Part shown: positions 16,278 through 26,126 of the stretch, piece by piece | Layout of the letters: the number at the start of each line of letters is the position of its first letter | Position numbering within the stretch: the first letter of the stretch is position 1 | NCBI GenBank assembly: GCA_964389925.1 | Contig: CAYMGE010000018.1 | Coordinates: 14,133-78,132, forward strand | Direction of reading: 5' to 3' | DNA from: CALECP01 sp964389925 | GTDB taxonomy: Bacteria; Chloroflexota; Anaerolineae; Promineifilales; Promineifilaceae | DNA length: 64,000 nucleotides | Position numbers and translations under genes: made by a program | Notes under the pieces: generated by a model | The model's input: only the letters and a program-made list of their open reading frames with translations | What the model was told of the DNA's origin: nothing | Database searches by the model: none

Positions 16278-18170
16278 CTATTTTTGCTGTAGCCACATTG
16301 CCTGAAAAGGCGCAAGCGTGATGCCAAATTGACCATTGAGCATTCGCTTTCCAAGATAATCGTAGCATTCGTGGCCAAAACCGAGTTCTTTCAACCGTTG
16401 CCCCCTCACAACTTGGTACGCTTCGCTGAAGTTGCCGAGCGCGAGGATGTTACCACGTGGACTATGGCGCAGAAGGCCAAACACATGCTCATTATGCGTG
16501 TAGACGGCACTCATGTTGGCTTGGGCGTGTAGTTGAAAAAGCTGTTTGCGCGTGAAGATCATCTCGCGCAGATTGTGATAGATGCGACCGGGAATGGACT
16601 TGCAATCATAGCGACTCTGAGCGAGTGGCCAATCCATTTTCGGCCGCTGCACCCACCGCGAATCGGCCTTATGGTTTGGGTTGTGAATGTAGTCATAGTC
16701 ATTGAGAAGACCGAGTTCATCGCCCATGTAGAGGAGGGGAATCCCGCCATAGACGAGAATAAAGGCATGGATCAGAAGAATTCGGCCGATTGCCAACTCC
16801 ACCAACCCCATATCTCCTTTCTCAATCGCCACTTCCAGCCCCGCCAAAGACGCACACGACCCGTTGACGCGCCGATCCATATTGTCAGGATTGAATTGAA
16901 AGACTAACCCTCGCGCAAAACTACCCTCGAACTCACCCGTGTAAAAATCGCTCAAAAATGACCGATGTAAGAAGCCGTTCAGCCCGACACCACCTGCATT
17001 CGCGTCTGTAATCGCCCAGCCAATATCGTCGTGTAGGCGTACATAGGTTGTCCATGCGGCCGATTGCGGCAGTTCGGGCAGCCGTTGCAGCGCGTGTGTC
17101 ATCAGATTGACCTTACGTTCAGCCAACGCGCTCCATAGATAAACCATAAAGCTGTTGTGATAGGCTAGCTCACACTCCTTACCCGTCGCCTCATCCAGCC
17201 CAAAATATGGCACGACATCTTCGGGCGAGACAATCGCCTCTGCCAACAAAATGATGCCCGGCGCAGCCAGCCGTAAAAGCGCACGCCACGCTTGCAGTAG
17301 TGCATGGGCTTGCGGCAGATTTTCACACGTTGTGCCAAGCTCTTTCCACATGAACGCGACCGCATCCATGCGGAAAACCTCAACCCCTTGATTAGCGAGA
17401 TAGAGAATAATGTCGAGCATCTCGCCAAAGACGGTGGGATTTTTGTAATTCAAATCCCATTGGAAGGTGTTGAATGTTGTCCAAACCCAACGCTCAATAT
17501 CGTCATGCCAGACAAAGTTACCACGCTTAAATTCGGGGAAGATTTCGCGCAATGTTTTGTCATATTGCTCAGGTAGTGTGCGGTCGGGAAACATCAAGTA
17601 GTAATTTTTATATGTTTCGTCGCCCGCTTTAGCCTTTTGTGCCCATTCGTGGTCAATCGATGTGTGATTACAGACGAGATCGGTGCAGAGGCTGATACCC
17701 GCTGTCCGCAGTTTGGTGGTCAACTGTACCAAATCTGACATGGTGCCGAGTTGTGGGTCGATGGCACGGTAGTTTTTGACCGCAAAGCCACCGTCATTCT
17801 CGCCATCGCGTGTTTCCAACAACGGCATGAGATGGAGATAGGTGATGCCCAACTCTTTGAGATAGCTGATACGGTCAACGACTCCGTTTAGCGTGTCGGC
17901 AAAGCGGTCGGCATAGGCGATGTAGCCCATTTGCTCAGACCGTTGATACCAGTCTGGCTGGAGCAGGCGTTCTTCATCTAGGGCGCGGAGTTCGGCCGAT
18001 CTCCCCCGCCGCCCCTTCCGCACAATTCTCAAAAAGTCGACGACCCGCTGCTCAAAGTCTTCCCGCTCTCCATACAACAAGCGCAAGGGACGCAGGACAT
18101 CCTCTTGCCAGACCTGCCAACGGGTTTGAAGTTCGGCCGAAAACGCGCTTTCTACATAGCTTTCTATCAT
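16278..18170 (-). CDS. Amylosucrase (GH13)
   Basis: The sequence follows amylosucrase along its length: helical N-domain, then YLHLMPLLETRDGENDGG, VCNHTSIDHEWA, DRTLREIFPEF and WVWTTFNTFQWDLNY. The GH13 catalytic residues are visible as the nucleophile Asp in FRMDAVAF (~268), the acid Glu in LLAEAIV (~311) and the Asp in RLHDDIGW (~380). The enzyme uses sucrose to extend alpha-1,4-glucan, releasing fructose; some relatives mainly hydrolyse sucrose. I chose the ATG at 18170; an upstream TTG at 18209 would overlap the preceding stop by 8 bp and cannot be excluded. It is the last gene of the LacI-led sugar operon. Cytoplasmic, as no signal peptide is seen. Confidence 0.9.
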   Translation of the reverse strand: MIESYVESAFSAELQTRWQVWQEDVLRPLRLLYGEREDFEQRVVDFLRIVRKGRRGRSAELRALDEERLLQPDWYQRSEQMGYIAYADRFADTLNGVVDRISYLKELGITYLHLMPLLETRDGENDGGFAVKNYRAIDPQLGTMSDLVQLTTKLRTAGISLCTDLVCNHTSIDHEWAQKAKAGDETYKNYYLMFPDRTLPEQYDKTLREIFPEFKRGNFVWHDDIERWVWTTFNTFQWDLNYKNPTVFGEMLDIILYLANQGVEVFRMDAVAFMWKELGTTCENLPQAHALLQAWRALLRLAAPGIILLAEAIVSPEDVVPYFGLDEATGKECELAYHNSFMVYLWSALAERKVNLMTHALQRLPELPQSAAWTTYVRLHDDIGWAITDANAGGVGLNGFLHRSFLSDFYTGEFEGSFARGLVFQFNPDNMDRRVNGSCASLAGLEVAIEKGDMGLVELAIGRILLIHAFILVYGGIPLLYMGDELGLLNDYDYIHNPNHKADSRWVQRPKMDWPLAQSRYDCKSIPGRIYHNLREMIFTRKQLFQLHAQANMSAVYTHNEHVFGLLRHSPRGNILALGNFSEAYQVVRGQRLKELGFGHECYDYLGKRMLNGQFGITLAPFQAMWLQQK

Positions 18171-18201
18171 CAATGCAAGCGAAAAATGAGCGGCGAACCG
18201 C

Positions 18202-19143
18202 CTATTCAAGCCGATTATACAGGTCTTCTAGTGAAATTAGGTCGCCATCCTTCGACACAATCAGCTTTGCACGACTTGCCTGGCTGATCAACTTTTCCTG
18301 CTCAATTTCCAACACCAAGCTGATGAAAGGGCTGTCGGTGTTCTTGTCGCGGCCGCGTGCAAGCCGGTGTGCGAGCGTTTCGGCCGGTGTGCTGAACAAA
18401 AAGATGGGGAAGTCTACGCCTTCAAGCAGCGGGTTGTTGCCGTGTGTCCACTCGATAATTAACACCTGCACACCGCTAAAATCGACTGCCTCAAAACGAA
18501 TATCATCACTCGTTCTGCCCATCCGTTTTAGATTGATCGTGTTTGCACCACTTTTGAATAGCTCAATGATACGGCTGACCATTGGAAAATCAGTCTCCTG
18601 CTCGCTACCCAGATAGCGTCTCAACGCCTCTCTTCCCGCATTGAAGTACACATCCATCCAAGCCAGCTCTGCATCGGACCTGAAATCTTCCGCATCAGGC
18701 CATTTTTGCTGAAGGGCTTCCATCCGCTCATTCGAGAACTGTTCGCTTCTGGCAAGCGCGTTTAATCCTGCATTTCTGAATACGGTCAAACGCTCTTGAT
18801 CGTTAAATTGGGGTATGCGGTGTGGGTAATTGTCCCCTGACAAAATATAGGCAGGAAAATTTGCCTCGTTACAGTAATGACCCAGTACGGAACCAAGCTC
18901 AGATTTCCCAACACCTGACCCACCATAAACAGAAACGACGAGCCTCCTACCGTTTAGATTTTTCAGTTCTTGTCGTAGGTGAGGGAAAACGGTATTTGCC
19001 TTTTCGATGTGTGACTGATTAATCTGAATTTTGTCGCCGGGCATGTCACCAGTCTTAACCGCACTGATGTCAACTTGTGGTGGATTCCATGTCGGCAATT
19101 CTTGCCCATTATCTGCACTGTCAAAAGTCGATCTATCACTCAT
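18202..19143 (-). CDS. P-loop kinase-like protein of unknown substrate
   Basis: Walker A is clear (VYGGSGVGKSEL, ~71), in a fold resembling uridine kinase/phosphoribulokinase or APS-kinase-like proteins. LSGDNYPHR follows, where such kinases bind substrate, and the C-terminal part has VLIIEWTHG and HRLARGRDKNTD. The ATG at 19143 has AAGG 9 nt upstream; longer frames lack support. It sits between the divergent GH13-like gene and amylosucrase, so the substrate may be a sugar or sugar-derived metabolite, which is inference. The preceding 180-bp gap contains a repeated GTGGTAC (around 19213-19226). Confidence 0.6.
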   Translation of the reverse strand: MSDRSTFDSADNGQELPTWNPPQVDISAVKTGDMPGDKIQINQSHIEKANTVFPHLRQELKNLNGRRLVVSVYGGSGVGKSELGSVLGHYCNEANFPAYILSGDNYPHRIPQFNDQERLTVFRNAGLNALARSEQFSNERMEALQQKWPDAEDFRSDAELAWMDVYFNAGREALRRYLGSEQETDFPMVSRIIELFKSGANTINLKRMGRTSDDIRFEAVDFSGVQVLIIEWTHGNNPLLEGVDFPIFLFSTPAETLAHRLARGRDKNTDSPFISLVLEIEQEKLISQASRAKLIVSKDGDLISLEDLYNRLE

Positions 19144-19324
19144 TTTCATTTCCTTTTTGCTTTCAGGTAATCTAATTATTTTGGGTCTTTGGGATTTGAA
19201 GTGGAACAGGCGTGGTACGTGGTACGTGACGACCTCTGGACACGCACCACGACGCGAAAACCACACGAATTCCTAAAGAGCCATTATTTTTTCTTAAGTA
19301 ACTTTGCGTGAGGCACTCGTCTGT

Positions 19325-21457
19325 CTAACCAATTCGATACACACGCCCTTCACCCGGCGACATTTGCGGCACTTGGTAATGTCGGCCGTTATGAGCTAAC
19401 TGTTCTGCGCTGATTTCGGCCGTAGAAAACGCTTGCGTCAACGGCGTGTCGCTGGTGATATTTGGAATCGTTGGGATGCCAAATTTGCCGCTGGCAAACT
19501 CTGTGTCGAGATTGACCACAAAAAGATGGGTCGGCCGATTATCATCTTGTGTCCATGCGATCACTTTGCGTTCGCCTATCGCATCGGGCGGCAACAGCCA
19601 GCGGCAAGGCCGTCCCGCGATCTGCTCAAACATGTCGTCTAGGTAAAGCCGTAAGCGCATAACTGTATGGAAGAGATGTCCATTGTGACCCCATTTGTAA
19701 TCCCCATTGGTCGCCTGTGGCCCCTCGCTTTGCTGAAACACATACAGCTTGCTGTAATACTCATTGGGCGCGGGTTCAAAATGGACATTGCGAACCTCGA
19801 ACCCCAACCCCATGTAGCTGGGCATGTCGGTGAGAAACATCGCTATAAATAGACGCGCTTCATTGCCGCGCAAATAGAATCCATCAAAGCGAGGATCATC
19901 TTTGTCGCCTGTCATGAGGGTAAAATTTGGAGTGCAACTGCGGGTCTCTAGCAGATCATAGTATTGACGCAGACGCTGAATGAAGACAGGCGATCCAACT
20001 GGCACAGATTGCAGATCGCCAAGCGTCGTATCAGCATCGGCCGCCTCCAGATGATCTAGCTCATCACCATACCCAAACACGTCGCGTGGCGCGATAAATG
20101 TTTCGGCAAAGTAACCAAAGTAGGGAGCCTCCTGTCGAATATAGTTTTTGACAGCCGCCAAAATGTCATAGTAATCGTCAATTTCATCAGGGACACCGTT
20201 GGGGCGCATTTGCACATGTGCCATATCGCCGCGCATGAAATCAAACCCATACTTTTGCTGCACATCCGCATAATTCTCACAGACATATTGCCACACGGCT
20301 GGGCGCGGTTTGTCGAAATCAACACCCCAATCACGGTTGTCATCAAGACGCTCGTATAGTTTATAACGGCTGAGAGGGCCAAACACGCGGGACATTGATT
20401 GTGGTTCCGTAATCAGATAATCACGCCAGACCATGCCTTGTGAATCGACCGTTTTGGCTTTTGGGTCCGTGTTGACTTTCAGGCCGCGAAACGGCGGAGC
20501 CATCGTGCCGGGAACAGGTTCATACCCATATCGGAACAGGTATTGGATAAGTTGATTACGCCGTCCTTCTCGACCGCTTTTGTCTTCTGGTGTGCCAAAG
20601 AGCAGGCGGATGCGCTGGGATTCGGTGAGGTCGTTGAAGAAAATTTCGGCCGAATTTGGCAACACCTCATCTGCAACGGCCGAGCCATTCTGCTGCAAAA
20701 ACGTCCAGATTTGCGCCTGCACCCCCTCATGTAGATTTGCACGATGGTTGATGATAACGGTGTCCTGTCGCTGTAGCCATTCAAAAAGCTGTGGCGAGGC
20801 AAGCACAATTTGTGAGTAGCGATCCGTGTGGGGAATCACGTCCATCCCCACCGTTTTGCCCAGTGCGTGCAAGATGTTACTGACCGCCTTTAACTGCTTG
20901 CCTGTCGTGTTGAGATGCGGCTGTGCCTCCGCTAGCTCTGCGCTATAAAATTCGGGATTTAGTTGCCAACTGCTCATTCCATAGAGACTGCCCACAACGC
21001 CCGCTTCCCAAATTGGCAAAATATGGACAGAATCCTGCGCCGCTGGCAACGTCAGCGCGTATTTGACGATATTCCAAAAATTCTGCACCGTGCGGACGTT
21101 AATCCCAACCATGTTGGCTTGCTTGAGCCAGCTTCCGTCTGATTCGTCGGCGACCGGACTGCGAATAGCTGCGGGCAGCGTCGTCGGCAGATTTTCGGGA
21201 TCAGTGTAGAGAGGATCAAGTGCTAAATCTAAGGTTTTGCCCAAACGCTCGTGCAAAATGGATAGCGTTTCAGCCGCGCTTAACTGAATGGCTGTCTCTG
21301 GCAACAAATTGGGAACAAATGAACGCTCTTTCTTTTGATAGGCTGTCAAAAAATCGGTTCTTTTGCGCTGCCATTCATCTTGGAACTGCTGGTGGATGGT
21401 TGGAACAATAAATTGCTTCATAATTTCTAATTCGCTTGTTGACTGATTATCCTTCAT
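19325..21457 (-). CDS. Divergent GH13-like glycoside hydrolase/transferase
   Basis: About 710 residues with a recognisable but worn (beta/alpha)8 signature: VGMDVIPHTDRYS in place of region I, DFMRGDMAHV (~403-412) with the nucleophile Asp, and YFAETF (~447-452) with the acid Glu. Regions around NHD are not obvious. The long N-terminal section holds HILPIWEAGVVGSLYGMSSW, typical of sugar-site loops. The ATG at 21457 overlaps the PPK2 stop by 11 bp; a second ATG at 21421 is possible. Sugar operon context supports alpha-glucan or glucoside metabolism, but I cannot assign the reaction. No signal peptide. Confidence 0.65.
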   Translation of the reverse strand: MKDNQSTSELEIMKQFIVPTIHQQFQDEWQRKRTDFLTAYQKKERSFVPNLLPETAIQLSAAETLSILHERLGKTLDLALDPLYTDPENLPTTLPAAIRSPVADESDGSWLKQANMVGINVRTVQNFWNIVKYALTLPAAQDSVHILPIWEAGVVGSLYGMSSWQLNPEFYSAELAEAQPHLNTTGKQLKAVSNILHALGKTVGMDVIPHTDRYSQIVLASPQLFEWLQRQDTVIINHRANLHEGVQAQIWTFLQQNGSAVADEVLPNSAEIFFNDLTESQRIRLLFGTPEDKSGREGRRNQLIQYLFRYGYEPVPGTMAPPFRGLKVNTDPKAKTVDSQGMVWRDYLITEPQSMSRVFGPLSRYKLYERLDDNRDWGVDFDKPRPAVWQYVCENYADVQQKYGFDFMRGDMAHVQMRPNGVPDEIDDYYDILAAVKNYIRQEAPYFGYFAETFIAPRDVFGYGDELDHLEAADADTTLGDLQSVPVGSPVFIQRLRQYYDLLETRSCTPNFTLMTGDKDDPRFDGFYLRGNEARLFIAMFLTDMPSYMGLGFEVRNVHFEPAPNEYYSKLYVFQQSEGPQATNGDYKWGHNGHLFHTVMRLRLYLDDMFEQIAGRPCRWLLPPDAIGERKVIAWTQDDNRPTHLFVVNLDTEFASGKFGIPTIPNITSDTPLTQAFSTAEISAEQLAHNGRHYQVPQMSPGEGRVYRIG

Positions 21458-22289
21458 ACCAATGTGGTGACCCCTCACCGTATTGATTTGGCACAAACGT
21501 CTGCTCGTCGATTGGCGGCCGAATGTAGGCGACATCTTCTTTTTCAGGTATCACCACCATTTCAGGCGTTACATCTTGGTAGGGGATTTGATCCAAAATG
21601 TGTTGCATACAGTTGAGCCGCGCCAGCCGCTTGTCATCCGATGGCACAACATACCATGGGGCTTGTTTGATGTCGGTATGCTCAAACGTCATGTCTTTCG
21701 CTTTGGAGTATTGCGTGTAGAGGCGATGCTCTTCCAAATCCATATCGCTCAACTTCCAGCGTTTGATCGGCTCTTGGTTGCGACTCTCAAAGCGTTTTCC
21801 CTGCTCCTCATAGCTGACGGAGAACCAGTATTTGAGCAAAATGATGCCAGAACGCACCAACATGCGCTCAAATTGTGGGCAGGAACGCAAAAATTCCTGT
21901 ATTTGACGTTCGTTGGCAAACCCCATCACGTACTCGACGTTAGAGCGGTTGTACCAACTGCGATCAAACAACACCATTTCACCCGCAGCAGGCAGATGTG
22001 GCACATAACGTTGAAAATACCATTGAGTTTGTTCGCGCTCTGTCGGTTTTGGCAGCGCGGCGACACGCACAATGCGCGGGCTGGTACGTTCGGTAATGCG
22101 TTTAATGACACCCCCTTTGCCAGCCGAGCCACGCCCTTCGAAGATCACCAACACTTTTAGACCCTGCTTTTTGATCCAGTATTGGAGCTTGACCAACTCC
22201 ATTTGCAGCCGCTCAAGTTCTGCTTCGTAGTATGCTTTTTTGAGGCGACCGTCTTTTTTGAGGTTGCTTTCGGTGCTGTTTTCGTTCAT
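21447..22289 (-). CDS. ppk2: Polyphosphate kinase 2 (PPK2)
   Basis: PPK2 transfers phosphate between polyphosphate and nucleotides. Walker A EGRGSAGKGGVIKR (~50-63), LPKPTEREQTQWYFQRY, Walker B-like VLFDRSWYNR (~105) and the KRWKLSDMD lid segment are all typical. About 280 residues is the normal one-domain size (class I/III). The ATG at 22289 has GGAG 9 nt upstream. Its place between a beta-glucosidase and a GH13-like gene is unusual. It may regenerate ATP or GTP for the neighbouring P-loop kinase during sugar use; that link is inference. Confidence 0.92.
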   Translation of the reverse strand: MNENSTESNLKKDGRLKKAYYEAELERLQMELVKLQYWIKKQGLKVLVIFEGRGSAGKGGVIKRITERTSPRIVRVAALPKPTEREQTQWYFQRYVPHLPAAGEMVLFDRSWYNRSNVEYVMGFANERQIQEFLRSCPQFERMLVRSGIILLKYWFSVSYEEQGKRFESRNQEPIKRWKLSDMDLEEHRLYTQYSKAKDMTFEHTDIKQAPWYVVPSDDKRLARLNCMQHILDQIPYQDVTPEMVVIPEKEDVAYIRPPIDEQTFVPNQYGEGSPHWYEG

Positions 22290-22341
22290 CTTGCTTGCTC
22301 CTTCACAATCCATTTTTTTGAAAAAATGGAAAGTTTGTTGC

Positions 22342-23709
22342 CTACAGACCATTTCGGCCGATTACATCCCGATACCAAAACGCGCTATCTTTCGGGTAGC
22401 GTTGCTGTGTCTCGTAATCGACGTAAACGATACCGAATCGCTGCGTATAGCCCATGCTCCACTCGTAGTTGTCGAGCAGCGACCACTGGAAGTAGCCTGC
22501 CAGCGGTACGCCGCACTGCATTGCTGAGTGTGCTGCGCGAATATGTTTGTCGAGGTAACTGATCCGTCGTGCGTCATCGACACGACCGTTTTCATCGGGG
22601 GCATCGAGATAGGAGCAGCCATTTTCGGTGATGTAGAGTTTTTTCGGCCGATCCGAAGGGTGGTTTGCCACATATTCAAACCAAATCCGACACAGCAAAT
22701 CGCGGAACGCATCTGGCGCAATTTCCCACTTCATCGCCGTCAGCTCTTCTTCGGGCAGATGGGCAGAGTTGAAAAAGCCGTCTAGGTCGTCACCGCCCGT
22801 TGAATGGTGGCGCGTGTACATGTTGATCCCGATAAAATCACACGGCTCTGCAATCGTTTCCATATCTCCATCCAGCACAAAATCCATGCCGTTGGGCAAA
22901 TAGCCGCGCTCGCTGTAATGCCTGACCATGTCGGACGGATAACCTCGATTGAACAATGGATCATTAAACCAGCGAATGTAATACCCATCCCAAATCCGCG
23001 CTGCCTCCTTATCGGCAAAACTATCGGTGGCAGGGTAGGCGGGTTCATAGTTGGGAGCAGCTCCGATCTCCGCGTCAGGGATATTTTTGCGAATCGCTTG
23101 CACTGCCAGCCCATGTGAAAGCAAAATGTGATGCGCGGCCGTCAACGCTTTTGTCCAATCCTTGATGCCCGGCGCGTGCAGCCCGATTTGATGACTGAGC
23201 ATACTGGCGCACCATGGCTCGTTATGTGTGATCCAATGCTTGACGCGATCCCCGAACGCCGCGCTGCACACGTCCGCAAACTCGGCAAACGCATACGCCG
23301 TATCACGCACCGTCCATCCTTCCATACCGTGCAAACCCGTCGGCAACTCCCAATGGTAGAGCGTGGGAAACGGCGTAATGTCGTGTTCAAGCAGCGTGTT
23401 GATTAGGTCATTGTAGTAGTCGATTCCCGCTTGATTGACCTCACCCTTGCCATTGGGCAAAATGCGCGGCCACGAAATCGAAAAGCGGTATGCCTGAATG
23501 CCTAGCTCTGCCATCAACGCGATGTCTTCCTTGTAACGATGGTAATGGTCACAAGCGACATCTCCCGTTGAGCCATCGTCCACATTGCCCGGCACATGGG
23601 AAAAACGATCCCAAATTGACTCGCCTCGCCCGCCTTCCTTGACTGCCCCTTCAATTTGATAGGCTGAGGTGGAAACACCCCATAGAAAATTATCTGGAAA
23701 TTTTGTCAT
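22342..23709 (-). CDS. GH1 beta-glucosidase
   Basis: All family 1 hallmarks are present: FLWGVSTSAYQIEG at the start, YRFSISWPRI, THNEPW with the acid/base Glu (~161), YITENG with the nucleophile Glu (~360), and the C-terminal DNYEWSMGYTQRFG. Length (~455) is standard. The enzyme should release terminal beta-linked glucose from imported cellobiose-type sugars in the cytoplasm. The start at 23709 is fixed by homology (MTKFPDNFLWG). No Shine-Dalgarno sequence is seen, because a palindromic repeat element ends 9 bp upstream. It is the only clearly beta-specific enzyme in an otherwise alpha-glucan operon. Confidence 0.93.
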   Translation of the reverse strand: MTKFPDNFLWGVSTSAYQIEGAVKEGGRGESIWDRFSHVPGNVDDGSTGDVACDHYHRYKEDIALMAELGIQAYRFSISWPRILPNGKGEVNQAGIDYYNDLINTLLEHDITPFPTLYHWELPTGLHGMEGWTVRDTAYAFAEFADVCSAAFGDRVKHWITHNEPWCASMLSHQIGLHAPGIKDWTKALTAAHHILLSHGLAVQAIRKNIPDAEIGAAPNYEPAYPATDSFADKEAARIWDGYYIRWFNDPLFNRGYPSDMVRHYSERGYLPNGMDFVLDGDMETIAEPCDFIGINMYTRHHSTGGDDLDGFFNSAHLPEEELTAMKWEIAPDAFRDLLCRIWFEYVANHPSDRPKKLYITENGCSYLDAPDENGRVDDARRISYLDKHIRAAHSAMQCGVPLAGYFQWSLLDNYEWSMGYTQRFGIVYVDYETQQRYPKDSAFWYRDVIGRNGL

Positions 23710-23717
23710 TTTTCTCG

Positions 23718-23787
23718 TGTAGCGTCGGGATAAATCCCGACATTCCGTTGCCGAACGAAAACGTCGGGCTGAAGCCGCGACGCTACA
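23718..23787. repeat. 70-bp palindromic repeat element (REP/MITE-like)
   Basis: Terminal inverted repeats TGTAGCGTCG (23718-23727) and CGACGCTACA (23778-23787) bound the element. Inside are a perfect hairpin GTCGGGAT-aa-ATCCCGAC (23724-23741) and an imperfect one near 23763-23781. The core ATTCCGTTGCCGAACG matches 13 of 16 bases with a core at 53384-53399, so at least one relative exists in the window. The right end supplies the stop codon of the GH13 gene (TAG within TGTAG), and the left end abuts the GH1 start. Confidence 0.7.
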
Positions 23788-26122
23788 TCTTGATTTTTGT
23801 GAACACAACACCCTGACTATTCGCCAGCGTGATCGGCCGTGTCACATCGTTGATTACAAGGTCGGGCGATTGCAACGCAACCTCCCATCCATCTAGCTCA
23901 ACTCCCAACCCCAACTTGTTCACGTCCACAACCGCTGGCTCACCTTCCATATTGGCTAAAAACAGAATCTGCTCACCATCAGGCGCGTGGCGCAAGCCAT
24001 AAAAAACGATTGAACCATCTGTCGGATAGATGTAATCAAATAAATCATTTTCACCCAAGTTGTTCAACAACCACGGACGCGACCGCCGAAATTCTCGCGT
24101 TGCTAAATTAAAAGCCGTCTGTATCAAGTCTAAACTATCTTCATAGCGCGAAACGTTGCAGAAATCATACTTGTCATCCATCCACAGCCGCGCAATTGTC
24201 TTCAAATCGTTCACGCTACAGCTTTCATACAACCCCGACGCATCCATCACCGACGCGATGGCTTCGAGGTTATAGTCCGTTCCCTGTACCGCTTTGTCGA
24301 GTAATATCATGAACTTTCGCAGATGTTCAAGCGATTCAAACCCAAAATCTTTCAGCCGCACAAAGGTATCTTCGCGTTCCCAAAGTGCTTCGTTCATCAC
24401 CCAGTACAAAAAGCGCGACTCTTCCGAAACGACCTTGACACCCCAGCGGCTGTCCGTGTTGCGGATGAATGCCCACGGTGCGCGATGCAGGGCGTTGATG
24501 AAATCCATCGGCACGCCGGGTGAAATCGCGTAGGTGAACAGCGTGGCGGCGGGATTGTCATACCCATTTTTGAAGATGTCGGGCAGCGTGTCGCCGAGAT
24601 AGCTGTTGACCCGCGCATCGAGTGGGACTTGTGTACCGCGCCGCAGTGTGTCATGGTTGGCGCAACCTGTAATCCATGCCGCACCAACCTGCATAATTTC
24701 TCGAATGCGCCACCATTTACTGATCCAAAATGTGAACAAAAATGGCGTGTTGTGCGCGAACGTCAGCGGCCCCCACTGGACAACGTTGGGAAACTGTTTT
24801 GTCACTTCGAGATAACTCGACGCAAGCTCCCAATCTTCACGCGGCCACGGTCGGCCGTCTTCAAAGATCATCCACGGCCTATATGTGACCCCCGCTACCG
24901 CCTGTTCAACATCGTTCATCAAGCTCAAAAAATCGTCGTCATGGATCAGTTCATCCGTCTCTGGAACCCAATACTTAAAATCTTGCGCCCCATCCACGCG
25001 CACGCCATCCACGCCAAAATCGCTCTTGCGCCGCTGCATTTCGAGCAGGTAGGCGCGGGTGACGGGATGCTTGTAGCGCATGTTCTGCCCATACATGTTT
25101 GCGCCAGCCATAAACTCGTCGTTGAGCAGCGGGATCGCCTGATTGTCCGTGTGACCGTAGACGACATCGAGGACAACCTTGATAGGCTGGTTGGGGAAGT
25201 TGTGCAGCGTCGCAATCAGATCGACAAATTCGTCGGGTCGCTTGGTTGCCAGCGTCGTTGCGTTGACAGCGGGGGAACCACTCGTCAACACGTCGTATCC
25301 CCAGTTGGTCATATCGGGCGCACGCAGTTCGACCGTGATCGTGTCGTCATCATCGCCGATTTGCTGCCAGAAAGCGGGGCCGTCTTCGTATTCGATTGTC
25401 GGCTCAATCGGCATCAACTGAATGCCATCGTAGCCGATGTAATTTTGTTCGGCCGATGTAAGCGCAAGGCCGTTCTCGATTTTTTCAGCGATCGTTTGAT
25501 AGATTTGGGTCAGGCCAGCGATGGTTTTTTCGGCCGATGCCGTCCCCACATGCACCTGCAAGATATTCGTCGGCGCACCGATCCGAAAGACACCATCTGG
25601 ATCATTCTCGCCATCCAAATTTTCAAAATATGCTTTGTCCTGTCGCGCCGCGTGCATGGCGTTCAAATCATAGAGTTCAGCGGGCGCAAAACAGCCAAAC
25701 GGCAGCGAACACGCCAAATGGTCGTGTTTATGTTGCCACTCGCCCTGACCGACACGAAAAGCCAGCCAATAAAACGCGCCGATTTGTTCTCGCGTTCCCG
25801 CTGGAATGTCAGCATAAACACCGAAGGCGTATTCCCCCTCGACATGAATCGGGAGGTGGGCGCGGGTGAATTGGATGGTTTGTTCGGCCGATTTCAAATC
25901 CAACCCACTCACAGGCTGCAAAATCTCTAGCCGAATCTCCGTCTCTTCAGTTGCTACGATATCGGGAATCCAAAATCCAAACTGTGTTGTCCCATCCGCC
26001 TGAACGTTACCACCTAATTTGCGGACGATTTGCGATGCTGCTGCGAACTCAGTTTTACTTTCAACGGAGGCGTACCGCACACATTCGATGAGCGCGGCTG
26101 TTTCTATCTGTAAAATTCGCAT
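23783..26122 (-). CDS. GH13-type alpha-glucosidase/amylase-like enzyme
   Basis: The catalytic core shows VVLDVVYGH (region I), DGVRVDGAQDF with the nucleophile (~376), MIFEDGRPWP with the acid Glu (~419) and ITGCANHDTLRRG (~489), the classic NHD region. A beta-rich N-domain (~1-230) and a small C-terminal beta-domain flank it. No signal peptide is seen, so it acts on imported sugar. The pattern recalls cyanobacterial glucosylglycerol-hydrolase-type GH13 proteins, but I cannot fix the substrate. The ATG at 26122 lies just after the ABA4-like stop. The last codons and TAG come from a palindromic repeat element, so the natural C-terminus may have been altered. Confidence 0.8.
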   Translation of the reverse strand: MRILQIETAALIECVRYASVESKTEFAAASQIVRKLGGNVQADGTTQFGFWIPDIVATEETEIRLEILQPVSGLDLKSAEQTIQFTRAHLPIHVEGEYAFGVYADIPAGTREQIGAFYWLAFRVGQGEWQHKHDHLACSLPFGCFAPAELYDLNAMHAARQDKAYFENLDGENDPDGVFRIGAPTNILQVHVGTASAEKTIAGLTQIYQTIAEKIENGLALTSAEQNYIGYDGIQLMPIEPTIEYEDGPAFWQQIGDDDDTITVELRAPDMTNWGYDVLTSGSPAVNATTLATKRPDEFVDLIATLHNFPNQPIKVVLDVVYGHTDNQAIPLLNDEFMAGANMYGQNMRYKHPVTRAYLLEMQRRKSDFGVDGVRVDGAQDFKYWVPETDELIHDDDFLSLMNDVEQAVAGVTYRPWMIFEDGRPWPREDWELASSYLEVTKQFPNVVQWGPLTFAHNTPFLFTFWISKWWRIREIMQVGAAWITGCANHDTLRRGTQVPLDARVNSYLGDTLPDIFKNGYDNPAATLFTYAISPGVPMDFINALHRAPWAFIRNTDSRWGVKVVSEESRFLYWVMNEALWEREDTFVRLKDFGFESLEHLRKFMILLDKAVQGTDYNLEAIASVMDASGLYESCSVNDLKTIARLWMDDKYDFCNVSRYEDSLDLIQTAFNLATREFRRSRPWLLNNLGENDLFDYIYPTDGSIVFYGLRHAPDGEQILFLANMEGEPAVVDVNKLGLGVELDGWEVALQSPDLVINDVTRPITLANSQGVVFTKIKM

Positions 26123-26126
26123 ATTT

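Noticed and set aside
21483..22160. 225-codon plus-strand open frame opposite PPK2
   Set aside because: PPK2 on the minus strand is unmistakable, and the plus-strand product matches nothing.
24629..25930. 433-codon plus-strand open frame opposite the GH13 gene
   Set aside because: It is the antisense shadow of a well-supported GH13 coding region, shows no protein family features and has no ribosome binding site.
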